The notes beneath the pieces were generated by a model. The model was not told where the DNA came from. It did no database searches and saw only the letters and a program-made list of their open reading frames with translations. Below, in pieces: positions 7,765-16,006 of a stretch of DNA of 64,000 bases (position 1 is the stretch's first letter; each line of letters begins with the position of its first letter). The stretch is taken from NCBI GenBank assembly GCA_965248735.1, contig OZ252146.1:4092001-4156000 (forward strand), given 5' to 3'. The position numbers and the translations under genes are program-made. This DNA is from Aldehydirespirator sp965248735 (GTDB lineage Bacteria; Actinomycetota; Acidimicrobiia; Acidimicrobiales; Aldehydirespiratoraceae).

Positions 7765-8419
7765 GCAATAGAACCTACATGATGATGCGCTGAAGAGCAG
7801 TGGGACTGCGGCGACCGAAGCCCTGCGAGACGACGGCATCTGAGGCTTCCGGCCTTGGCTAGCGCTTCCTTCGAGGCTTCGGCAACCTGTTGACCACACG
7901 CGGTGGTGGAGGCGGATTCTTCGGAGCCCTTCCATCCCTTACATGGATATTCCGAGACCTGTTGCCCGTCTGCTCGTCTCCCACACGGGAAGCGTACCGC
8001 AGACACGCCGTGGCGCGGTCCACCGGAGCGCCACTCGATCAGATCCTCGGCGGCGCGCTGGAACCCGGCGTTGTCGCCCCGCTGATGGCTGCGAAGCAGC
8101 GCCTTCACCAGACCACTGCGCGCCACGCCACGAACCTGCTCGGCAGCAGCGACACCGGGCGACGACCCGTCACAGCGATGCCGTCGGCGGTTCGGTTCTT
8201 CGCTGACACCCGAGCAACCGCAGAGAATCCTGGGCAAGGCACATCTTCCGAGGGTCCTGCCCGGCCCGGAGGGCCATGTCATATGGAGGCGGCAAGCTGC
8301 ACTACCCTGGCTATGCATCCTCATGCGGCCCCGACCCACGCAGGAGACGTGCCCCTAAGGTAACCTTGGCCCATAATGCGATATTTAGTGTCGTTCGCGA
8401 GACGAGAAAGGACGATGCG
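7765..8419. other. 655-base stretch with no intact gene
   Basis: Between the small gene at 7764 and the methyltransferase start at 8420 I see no intact coding sequence. It holds a short relic resembling the N-terminus of an AAA-type ATPase (about 8000-8126, minus strand). Just before 8420 there is an AT-richer promoter-like stretch (around 8355-8400: AACCTTGGCCCATAATGCG, ATATTTAGTG). The latter probably drives the restriction-type operon. Confidence 0.5.
8000..8126 (-). pseudogene. Relic of AAA-family ATPase N-terminus
   Basis: From a GTG at 8126 the frame reads ARSGLVKALLRSHQRGDNAG, then FQRAAEDLIE. This matches my recollection of the N-terminal 30-35 residues of a family of AAA ATPases that begin with a short helical '...LLRSH..GD...F...A..LI' segment ahead of the ATPase core. 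After DLIE the similarity is lost and no Walker motifs follow. It appears to be the stump of a larger gene deleted next to the defence locus. The evidence rests on a short match. Confidence 0.35.
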
Positions 8420-9757
8420 GTGGCCAATCTGGAATCGGTGAGCCTCTTCTCCAACTGTGGGGCGGGCGATGTCGGCTTCGCGCTGGCAGGGTTCCGGTTC
8501 AGGGTTCTGGCCGAGATCGATGAGCGCCGCCTTGATGTAGCGCTTCGCAACCACAGTGACGCCTCCGGCATCGTGGGAGATCTCAGGAAGACTTGGCCCG
8601 ATGTTGTCGAGTCCTACCGGGAACGCTGTGGCTCAACACAACCAGCCCTGGTGTCGGCGTGCCCCCCATGCCAGGGGATGAGTTCGGCGCGGGGCAGCCG
8701 AGGCCACGAAAGCGACGCCGACGCCGGGAGCCGTGACGCTCGGAATCTCCTTGTAGAGGTGATCGCCGATGTCGCCAAGAAGGTAGAGCCACGGATCGTG
8801 GTGGTTGAGAACGTGCCTGCGTTCCTGTCTCGCCTCGTCATCGACCCGGACACACGCGAGCCGATCTCGGCAGCGGCGCTCCTGATTCGTTTGCTCGGAG
8901 AGCGCTATCGCGCGTTTCCGTTCCTGGCAGACCTGGCCGACTACGGGGTCCCCCAGCGCCGGGTCCGCGCCTTCCTCACGTTCATCAAGCGCGACGAGCC
9001 CGCGCTCGAACTCTTGGAACGAGCAGCCTTGGTCCCCTTCCCATGTGCTCCGATCCTCCGATCCTCCGAACCGACGACGCTCCGCGAGGCCCTCGCGGAA
9101 TTGGGCGCCAAGCCGCTCGACGCGAAGTCCCCCACGGCCGCGCGGGACGACTCCAACCCCATGCATGCCGTGCCTGTCTGGGGCGACAATCGCCAGTATC
9201 GGATGGTTGCGGCGATTCCTCCGGGTTCCGGTGGCCGGGCATGGCAGAACTCGCAGTGCGAGCGATGCGGGGAGGTCGACGTCGGCTCCGAGGACGCTGT
9301 ATGCCCCGTCTGTGCGGCACCACTGTTGCGCCCGGTCGTGCAGGAGGAGGACGGGTCATACAGGCTCGTGAAGGGCTTTAGGAATTCGAGTTACTCGCGC
9401 ATGTCGCCTGACGCTCCGGCAGCCACGATCACCACCGCGAGCGGTCACGTCGGCTCTGACCTGACCATCCACCCCTTCGAGAACCGGCTCTTGAGCCCGT
9501 TGGAGTGTGCATACCTCCAGACATTCCCAGCGGATTTCGACTGGGGCACAGCGCTCAAGCGCTGGGGTCCCACCTTTGTACGCACGATCATCGGAGAGGC
9601 AGTTCCGCCGAGGTTCACGGAACTCCATGGAAGGGCCTTGAGGCGCCTGCTGGATGGCCAGACTGAGGGACTTGCTCAACAGAACGACAAAGGTGTGTTG
9701 AAGGCCGATCGGCGGCTTAGCCGCCTGCGGAGCAAGCCACTGGAGCTAACCGCGTGA
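8420..9757 (+). CDS. C5-cytosine DNA methyltransferase (restriction-modification type)
   Basis: 445 residues from a GTG at 8420 with AAAGGA about 8 bases upstream; the frame is open further upstream but has no family similarity. Motif I (SLFSNCGAGDVGFALAGF), motif IV with the catalytic cysteine (CPPCQGMSS, C84), motif VI (VVENVPAFL, E130), motif VIII (GVPQRRVRAF) and the C-terminal motifs IX/X (LSPLECAYLQTFP, GEAVPP) are all present. The target-recognition region contains a zinc-ribbon-like pair, CERC (280-283) and CPVC (295-298). Its stop overlaps the GTG of the ATPase gene by 4 bases, so the two are one operon. It should protect host DNA from the associated nuclease. Confidence 0.93.
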   Translation: MANLESVSLFSNCGAGDVGFALAGFRFRVLAEIDERRLDVALRNHSDASGIVGDLRKTWPDVVESYRERCGSTQPALVSACPPCQGMSSARGSRGHESDADAGSRDARNLLVEVIADVAKKVEPRIVVVENVPAFLSRLVIDPDTREPISAAALLIRLLGERYRAFPFLADLADYGVPQRRVRAFLTFIKRDEPALELLERAALVPFPCAPILRSSEPTTLREALAELGAKPLDAKSPTAARDDSNPMHAVPVWGDNRQYRMVAAIPPGSGGRAWQNSQCERCGEVDVGSEDAVCPVCAAPLLRPVVQEEDGSYRLVKGFRNSSYSRMSPDAPAATITTASGHVGSDLTIHPFENRLLSPLECAYLQTFPADFDWGTALKRWGPTFVRTIIGEAVPPRFTELHGRALRRLLDGQTEGLAQQNDKGVLKADRRLSRLRSKPLELTA

Positions 9758-11775
9758 CGGATACCGTCCAAGACGACGATCTATACCTACGATTCCTTGG
9801 GTCGCTCATCGAAGAGCTAGGGGCAAAAATGTACCCTAGCGTGACTGCCTCTGTGGCGGAGTTGATTTCTAATGCATGGGATGCGGACGCCAAGAATGTA
9901 TGGATTACCATGCCTCTCGGCAGACGTGTGGAGAGCGACACCGACGAAATCGATGTTCTCGACGACGGCATCGGAATGTCACGGAGCGAAGCTAGAACGA
10001 AGTATCTTGTCGTTGGACGCAAGCGGCGAATCGAAGAGGACGGTTGGAAGTCTCCTGCCGGACGTTCTTTACACGGACGCAAAGGCATAGGAAAACTAGC
10101 TGCCTTCGGAACAGCTAAGAATCTACAGTGCATAACGTTGAAACAAGGCGGAACACACACAGCGTTCGAGCTAGACTATGACAAGATCCGACGGCTCAAG
10201 GGTGGCGAGGATTACAAGGTGCCAGAACTCGTTGAGTATGCGGTCCCAGTCCGAGCTGATACTGGTCAGCCACTTGCGAACGGGACTCAAGTTCGCCTCT
10301 CCAATCTATTAGGCAAGATGATTCCAAATGAAGATCGGTTCCGCGCTTCTCTAGCCCGTCGGTTTGGTGTCCTTAGTCCTGAGATGAATATATTCCTAAA
10401 CGGCAGGAATGTAGAACGGTTCGATATCCCACTTGACATCAGGTTTCCTCGTGACGGTGTACCGGAGCCTGGAAAGGGCCTACCACCGAGAGACCCCGCG
10501 ACTGGAGAGCGTACCCCACCCTTGGTCGTCGATGACGGCTGGACTATCGAGACCCTGCCTGAGGGTGAGGTCCGGTGGTGGATTGGATTCACGGCAACAC
10601 CAATCGATGTTGCAGAGTTGAGAGGCATCGCAGTCCTCTCACACCGCAAGATGGTCCAGAGACCCTTCATGTTCGGTAGATCACTGGGAACCTCGGGTCA
10701 ACTCGGTCAGGAGTATCTCGTCGGCGAGGTCATAGCGGACTGGATCGACAATAATATTCAGCCCGAAGAGGATCTCGTCGAGACGAACCGCAGCCAACTC
10801 CAACTGGAAGATGAACGACTCCAGGAGTTTCTTCAGTGGGGAAGACGTCGTCTAAGGTGGGCACTTGCATTGCGTTCAGAGCTCAGGAAAGACAGGGTAA
10901 TCGAGACTGTCCTGCTTGATCCAGCTGTTGAGAACCGACTTGGGCAGTTTACTTCTCGAGAGCAGACAGCATTCAAGACCATCGGCAAACATCTCGCGAA
11001 GATGCCAGAAGCGGACTCGGACGATGTAACCGATCTGATGTTGCAAATCATGGACTCCTATGATGACAAGTCCGTTAGGGAGATGATTGAAAGGATCGGT
11101 GAAACGGATGAGACAACCCAAGAGCGCATGTGGGGACTGATCGCAGAGTTCGGTCTGATTGATGCTAGGCGAACAGCTACGAGAGTGCGGGCACGAATGC
11201 AGGTCATTGAGAAGCTTGAGGACCTTGTTGCGAGCGGAGCCCTCGAAGTTCCCGAGATCCACAACCATATCCGAGACAACTTCTGGCTACTCGATCCGCG
11301 CTGGGATCTCTATGGTGATGAGGTCGATTTGACACGGATGCTTCAAGACAAGTATGGATACTCGACTAAAGAACCGGGAAGACAAGTCGATTACCTATTC
11401 TCCGTAGCGCCAACAACCCTCACTTCTGCCGATGAAGTAATAGTGGTAGAAATCAAGCGTGCGCGCAAGGCAGACGGCTCCAAGCACCGGGCCAATTCGA
11501 GCGAAGTGATCAAGTTTGCAGGATATGTAGAGGATGCTCTCGCTTACTACTCTCAGTCTAACAGTCCCGCTGATGTTCCATCAGTGAGAGGATTGATGAT
11601 TGCCACTGGATATACTAACTCAGCGCAGATGCAGAGACGTGCACTTGAGAATGTTCCTGGTGCCAAGTATCAATTCAAGTCATGGGAGTCCGTGCTCAAG
11701 GACACCAAGCGACTGCATCAAGGATGGCTTGAGCTATCATCCCGTCGTGGGCAGATGGCTGAGGTAGACACCTAG
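9754..11775 (+). CDS. MutL/MORC-like GHKL ATPase with C-terminal PD-(D/E)XK-like domain
   Basis: 673 residues starting at the GTG coupled to the methyltransferase stop (GTGA). The N-terminus is a GHKL (HSP90/MutL-type) ATPase: N-box ELISNAWDADA (E36, N40), DVLDDGIGM (D67-M75) and the glycine loop HGRKGIGKLAAF (107-118). A middle transducer-like region and a helical stretch follow. The C-terminal part reads GRQVDYLF...EVIVVEIKRARK (D546, E566, K568), a PD-(D/E)XK nuclease core like that of Shedu-type proteins. Bacterial MORC-like ATPases have been described in restriction-modification operons. I infer an ATP-dependent restriction effector here. Codon use is clearly less GC-rich than its neighbours (AGA, TTA, ATA codons), suggesting recent acquisition. 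Confidence 0.85.
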   Translation: MTDTVQDDDLYLRFLGSLIEELGAKMYPSVTASVAELISNAWDADAKNVWITMPLGRRVESDTDEIDVLDDGIGMSRSEARTKYLVVGRKRRIEEDGWKSPAGRSLHGRKGIGKLAAFGTAKNLQCITLKQGGTHTAFELDYDKIRRLKGGEDYKVPELVEYAVPVRADTGQPLANGTQVRLSNLLGKMIPNEDRFRASLARRFGVLSPEMNIFLNGRNVERFDIPLDIRFPRDGVPEPGKGLPPRDPATGERTPPLVVDDGWTIETLPEGEVRWWIGFTATPIDVAELRGIAVLSHRKMVQRPFMFGRSLGTSGQLGQEYLVGEVIADWIDNNIQPEEDLVETNRSQLQLEDERLQEFLQWGRRRLRWALALRSELRKDRVIETVLLDPAVENRLGQFTSREQTAFKTIGKHLAKMPEADSDDVTDLMLQIMDSYDDKSVREMIERIGETDETTQERMWGLIAEFGLIDARRTATRVRARMQVIEKLEDLVASGALEVPEIHNHIRDNFWLLDPRWDLYGDEVDLTRMLQDKYGYSTKEPGRQVDYLFSVAPTTLTSADEVIVVEIKRARKADGSKHRANSSEVIKFAGYVEDALAYYSQSNSPADVPSVRGLMIATGYTNSAQMQRRALENVPGAKYQFKSWESVLKDTKRLHQGWLELSSRRGQMAEVDT

Positions 11776-11795
11776 ATCGTCGTGTCACCACGATC
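11775..11795. terminator. Inverted repeat between convergent genes
   Basis: GATCGTCGTG / T / CACCACGATC at 11775-11795 is an inverted repeat with one mismatch. It sits exactly between the converging stop codons of the GHKL ATPase gene and the HNH gene. It could act as a bidirectional terminator. It lacks a long T-run, as is common in high-GC actinobacteria. Confidence 0.5.
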
Positions 11796-12498
11796 ATAGT
11801 GCTACGAGGCGTACGTCAGCGTGCAAGTAGTCGCTGAAGATCATGCGCACACGATCACCACCAGAGTCTACCGAGCACGAGAATCTTCCTACCTGTACAT
11901 CTTCCCATCCCGGTCCATAACTGGACTCTTCACCGCCACACACGGAGCGAATGAAGCCGCGGCTCCCGATTTCACCCCAGGCCGATAGACCCGGACGTGA
12001 GGATGAAAAGAACACGTCTCTAATCTCTGCTGATAGCGGCGCAACATCGCAGTGCACCGTCGCCTCTAGGTCAGCGGTATCCTGTGCAGTATCGAAACGC
12101 CACAAACCGCGAGCGATCTTCTCCAGAACTAGATTCACTCGCTCTAACTCAGGACGTACAGTATATGCGCTGTTATCGACTGTGGCCGCGCGAGCTAATT
12201 TCTCCCGGAGTAGAGGCCTATGTTCCAGCGTCTTGGAGATCTTATGACGCTCCAGTGCCCGTGGATCTGTTGTTCCACAAACCACCACCTCGATGAGGCT
12301 CGCTACATATTGCTCGTCGTCCGACGAATCCGAATTGCAACCGCGGCAGCTTGGCACAGTGATTAGATCGTCGGGATATGGCTTGTCCAGAAATATCTTG
12401 GGCGGTACGTGATCAACAGTGTCGGGGAATGCACTGCCGCAATGGAAGCATGCGCCGCCGAGACGTGCGTCATGATCCGGGCGATATCGCTTCACCAT
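11794..12498 (-). CDS. HNH-type endonuclease domain protein
   Basis: 234 residues from the ATG at 12498 (a GTG one codon later is an alternative). The N-terminal 60 residues carry a zinc-bound HNH fold: CFHCG, VDHVPPKIF (the catalytic His of the DHVPP type), and CRGCNSDSSDDEQYVA. The rest (about residues 90-234) is unrecognised and probably a sensor or target-binding part. It converges on the methyltransferase-ATPase operon with an 18-base gap and shares its lower GC content, so it was probably acquired with it and may be the cleavage subunit or an accessory nuclease. Opposite orientation would allow separate control of the nuclease. Confidence 0.8.
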   Translation of the reverse strand: MVKRYRPDHDARLGGACFHCGSAFPDTVDHVPPKIFLDKPYPDDLITVPSCRGCNSDSSDDEQYVASLIEVVVCGTTDPRALERHKISKTLEHRPLLREKLARAATVDNSAYTVRPELERVNLVLEKIARGLWRFDTAQDTADLEATVHCDVAPLSAEIRDVFFSSSRPGLSAWGEIGSRGFIRSVCGGEESSYGPGWEDVQVGRFSCSVDSGGDRVRMIFSDYLHADVRLVAL

Positions 12499-12589
12499 GT
12501 GGTTTCTCGGTTCGGGCTCGACGAGATGCTGACACCTCGAAGTGAGTCACATCGTGCAACGTGCATCGTGTGGGGGTTTCCTCTCGTGA

Positions 12590-15500
12590 TCACTGCTTGG
12601 GGGGTTTGCGGTTGGCGGGGGTGGGGGTTGGTAGGTCTTTGGCTGGGATCAACGGGCCGTTGACTATCTGGGCTAGGAGGGCGGCGGCTTTGGGGGTGAC
12701 CTCGACGGTGTGCTCGATGATGGACAGGAGGAGCAAGAGTTCGTTGGTCTGGTTCCAGCGGATGGGGCGGATGTCGTCCAGAGGGCTGGACTTCCTGCCC
12801 TTTCGTGTCTTCATTCGATAGCCGAGCCAGGAGCGCACGACTCTGAGGCCGGAGACCTCGAAGTTCCACGCGTCCTCGCTTACAGGGGCGAGGGCACCGG
12901 TGCCGACGGTGAGGGTCTCGGACTCGGAGTTGTAGTCGTAGTCGTTGGGCATGCCTTCTACTGGTCGGACCTCCTTGGCTCTTCCAGCGGGAAGGTGGGA
13001 CGGGCCCTTGGGGGAGAAGCGCTCTCCCCAGGTGTGCCACCACAGGAGGTCGCGACCCAGCTCTACCGCCTGCTGGAACAGGTCGGGGTCGGCGGTGATC
13101 GGAATGTGGATCGGGCCTGCGGCTTCGGCCAGTGCTTCGTTGAAGCGGCTGTGGAAGGCGCTCGTCCCGCCCAGGGCGTACGCGTAGGCCAAGAGGTCCT
13201 CAGCAGCGGCCTCGATACCGAGCCCGTCGCTGAGAGCGACCAGCAGGCCGTCTGGGACGTTGGACTCCCCTCCCTTCTGGTCTCGGTAGAGCGGCATGAC
13301 GTTCTTGGCGCCGAAGGACCCCCGGAAGTGGTCGAGATCGGGTACGTAGGGCGTCGCAGTGAGCGCTGGCCCTTGCCCGAGCTTGGTGGATGTCAGCGAG
13401 GTGAGAAACACCTGGTGAAGGCCGCGTGCGCCCCAGAGCTCCGGCCTAGGCCGGTCGGCCAAGCGGTTGTCGGCAACCATCCATTGCCGGTCGAAACTCC
13501 GGTAGCCGTAACGCTCGAAACCCTCTGGCTGATCGTCCTGATCAAGCTCCCGAAGCGTCCTCAGTCGAGGACCGGCTCCCAGCAAGCGGCCGGGGGTGCT
13601 TGTCGTAGTTCGAAAGCCGGTCTCCCTGAGCAGCGGTCCTCGGTGGCGAGACACCTCATGCACGAGCGTCCGCCATCGGCGTTCGAGCAAGCCCCTACTC
13701 TCGCCGATGGGCCATGTCCGCTTGAGCTGGCATCCGGAATGAACCCAAGGGAACAGCTCCGTGATCTCGGGCCAGTTGTTGTACTCATTCTCGCTGCGGG
13801 GCGTCATGCGATCGAGGCGCTTGCCGGGCACCTGCTTGGACACTTCGGCGAGGGTGGCCTTTTGCAAGCCGGCCAGCTTCTCCAACCGAGTGCCGGCGAT
13901 CCTCAGGTAGCGAACCTCGCACTTCTCCGTGCGTTCTGATCCGGTGCGCACTCCCACTGCTATAGCAACGGGGGTCTGGATGTCGAAGATGTTCTCCTCC
14001 TTTAGGGCGCCACGGCCCTCACCTCCAAGGTCCACGATCCACAGCTCGTCGAAAGCACCCCGCAATAGGTGGCGCACTCCGCCCATGGAAACGCCGTCTA
14101 GGTACGAAGAGGCAGTGATGAAGGCCACGACTCCCGGGCCTTGCGGTAACTCGGTGGCCTGCCAAATGGCCCAGCGCCAGAAGTAGACGTAGTCGTTGTA
14201 GACGTTCTTGAGGTGGCCGCCGAGGCCCGCCTCCTTCATCGGCTTGGTCACCGCGTTGAGCAGTGGGGCCAGGCTCTCGGCTCCGTAGCGGACCACGCCG
14301 CCCTTTCGTCTGCCAGCAGTCCCGGCGGCGCGCTGTTCTCTGTCGTAGGGCGGGTTGCCGATCACTACCGTGAACCGCTCGGACTCCTTCAGCTTGGCCG
14401 CCCTTTCGCCCTCATCCGCGACGGGGTCGCTGATGGTGGCGAACTGGCCTTGGCGGGCCGCGTGCTCCAGCGTGTCGGTGAGGAGGATCTGCATGGCTCC
14501 GTCGCCCGCCCCGACATGGTGCAGTTCTAGGGCGACCTTGAGGTGGGCGATGGCGTAGGGGGCGAGCATCAGCTCGAAGGCGTGCATGGATGGCAGCAGG
14601 CGGTCTTGCAAGTGCTCGGGCCATTCGCCGGGAGCGCCGGAGACCAGGAACGACTTGCGGGCCCGGCGCAGCCACTCCACCAGGAACGTTCCGGTGCCGG
14701 TAGCCGGGTCGACCATCGACACGAACGGCTGGTCGGGATCGACGCCCTCGGGCACCTCGAAGCCTTGGCGCTCGGCAACCTCCTGCCAAGGCGCGGCGTC
14801 GGCTATGCCCATCGGTAGACCGAATCGGGTCCGCAGCACCTCGTCGACGGCGCGCACGATGAACTCGACGGCGGGTTGTGGCGTGTAGAACGCGCCGGCG
14901 TCGGCACGCATCTTGCGGTCGTACTGCTTGAGGAACTCCTCGTAGAAGTGGATGACGGGGTCGCCACCCTTGATGGTGGAGTCGATCTGGTCGAGGATGG
15001 CCTCGACATTGGTCTCGCGCAGGTCGGCGACGAGCTGGGGCAGGTCGCTGCCGGGCAGATCAAGCGACACAGCCTCGTCGTGGACCTGCTCGAACAGCGC
15101 CTCCAGGAACGGGTTGGCCACCGGCACCGTCGAGAAGATCGGCGACGACCCGAAGTCCTTCGGGTTGGTCACCCGGCTGCTGAGCATCCCGTACACCAGC
15201 GTCTGGGCGCACATATCGGCGAAGCTGTCGGCGTTGACATCGCTCACCAACTGGGTACGGATCTGCTCCATGAGCGCCGAGAACGGTCCCGAGCCGTTCT
15301 CAGCCCCCAGCGCCTCGCGTATCTGGGTGCGCAGGTCGCGGGCGGTTCTGGCCATGCGGTCGGCCAGGCGGGTCGAGTCCCTGATCGTCTGGCCGACCGG
15401 CAGCTTGAACGCCTCCCACCAGGCCTTGCGCCACGACTCGATGTCGCTGTCGTCGGTCGGCCAGGCCAGGCACGGCAGCAGCTCCTCGTTTAGGCGCTGG

Positions 15501-16006
15501 AGATGGCGCGGCGGAGCATGCGCCGGCCGCCACGCCAGCGACCGGAACTCCGCCGTCTGCGGATCGCTGCCCTGGAAGGCCAACAGGTGTATCTCTACGT
15601 CGTCACCAGTTCCGGTGATCACCACGAACAGCAGGTCTGCGAGTGCCCAGGTCGGCCTGCTCGCCGCGCCGGCGGCGCGCTTCTTGGTTACCAGCCCTCG
15701 AAGCAGGCGACGGATCGGCGTGTACCGCAGCCTCGGCCCGCTGAATTCCAGAAAGAACACGCCCCAGGGCTGGTTCACGGTCAACGGCCGCATCTGCTGC
15801 AGCCGCTTGAAGTCATTGAGCCGATCCGCGGGTATGCCCAACTCGGCAGGATCCCAGTCGTAGGTGACGGCAGTGAGATCGTCGTCTTCCAGGTCGGGCA
15901 GTTCCAGGGGCCAACCCTGGTCGTCCACCAGGTACCGGAAGACCTGCGCGAAGGTGCGGATGCCGCGCATCGTCTCGGCGTAGTCCGCGGGGACGCTGGA
16001 GGCCAT
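12590..16006 (-). CDS. Large N6-adenine DNA methyltransferase (type ISP/DrmMI-like)
   Basis: 1138 residues. The methyltransferase core shows the SAM-binding motif I VDPATGTGTFLVEWL (about residue 431) and the catalytic motif IV VIGNPPYDREQR (about 550), which marks an N6-adenine enzyme of the gamma type. The N-terminal ~370 residues precede the FYTPQPAVEFIVRAV motif typical of type I/IIG/ISP methylases. The C-terminal ~400 residues are probably the target-recognition part (YGYRSFDRQW, AYALGG). The ATG at 16006 overlaps the TGA of the helicase gene by one base (TGATG), so it is translated after it. Size and partner resemble the DrmMI-DrmD pair of class 1 DISARM or type ISP-like restriction systems. 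Confidence 0.88.
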   Translation of the reverse strand: MASSVPADYAETMRGIRTFAQVFRYLVDDQGWPLELPDLEDDDLTAVTYDWDPAELGIPADRLNDFKRLQQMRPLTVNQPWGVFFLEFSGPRLRYTPIRRLLRGLVTKKRAAGAASRPTWALADLLFVVITGTGDDVEIHLLAFQGSDPQTAEFRSLAWRPAHAPPRHLQRLNEELLPCLAWPTDDSDIESWRKAWWEAFKLPVGQTIRDSTRLADRMARTARDLRTQIREALGAENGSGPFSALMEQIRTQLVSDVNADSFADMCAQTLVYGMLSSRVTNPKDFGSSPIFSTVPVANPFLEALFEQVHDEAVSLDLPGSDLPQLVADLRETNVEAILDQIDSTIKGGDPVIHFYEEFLKQYDRKMRADAGAFYTPQPAVEFIVRAVDEVLRTRFGLPMGIADAAPWQEVAERQGFEVPEGVDPDQPFVSMVDPATGTGTFLVEWLRRARKSFLVSGAPGEWPEHLQDRLLPSMHAFELMLAPYAIAHLKVALELHHVGAGDGAMQILLTDTLEHAARQGQFATISDPVADEGERAAKLKESERFTVVIGNPPYDREQRAAGTAGRRKGGVVRYGAESLAPLLNAVTKPMKEAGLGGHLKNVYNDYVYFWRWAIWQATELPQGPGVVAFITASSYLDGVSMGGVRHLLRGAFDELWIVDLGGEGRGALKEENIFDIQTPVAIAVGVRTGSERTEKCEVRYLRIAGTRLEKLAGLQKATLAEVSKQVPGKRLDRMTPRSENEYNNWPEITELFPWVHSGCQLKRTWPIGESRGLLERRWRTLVHEVSRHRGPLLRETGFRTTTSTPGRLLGAGPRLRTLRELDQDDQPEGFERYGYRSFDRQWMVADNRLADRPRPELWGARGLHQVFLTSLTSTKLGQGPALTATPYVPDLDHFRGSFGAKNVMPLYRDQKGGESNVPDGLLVALSDGLGIEAAAEDLLAYAYALGGTSAFHSRFNEALAEAAGPIHIPITADPDLFQQAVELGRDLLWWHTWGERFSPKGPSHLPAGRAKEVRPVEGMPNDYDYNSESETLTVGTGALAPVSEDAWNFEVSGLRVVRSWLGYRMKTRKGRKSSPLDDIRPIRWNQTNELLLLLSIIEHTVEVTPKAAALLAQIVNGPLIPAKDLPTPTPANRKPPKQ

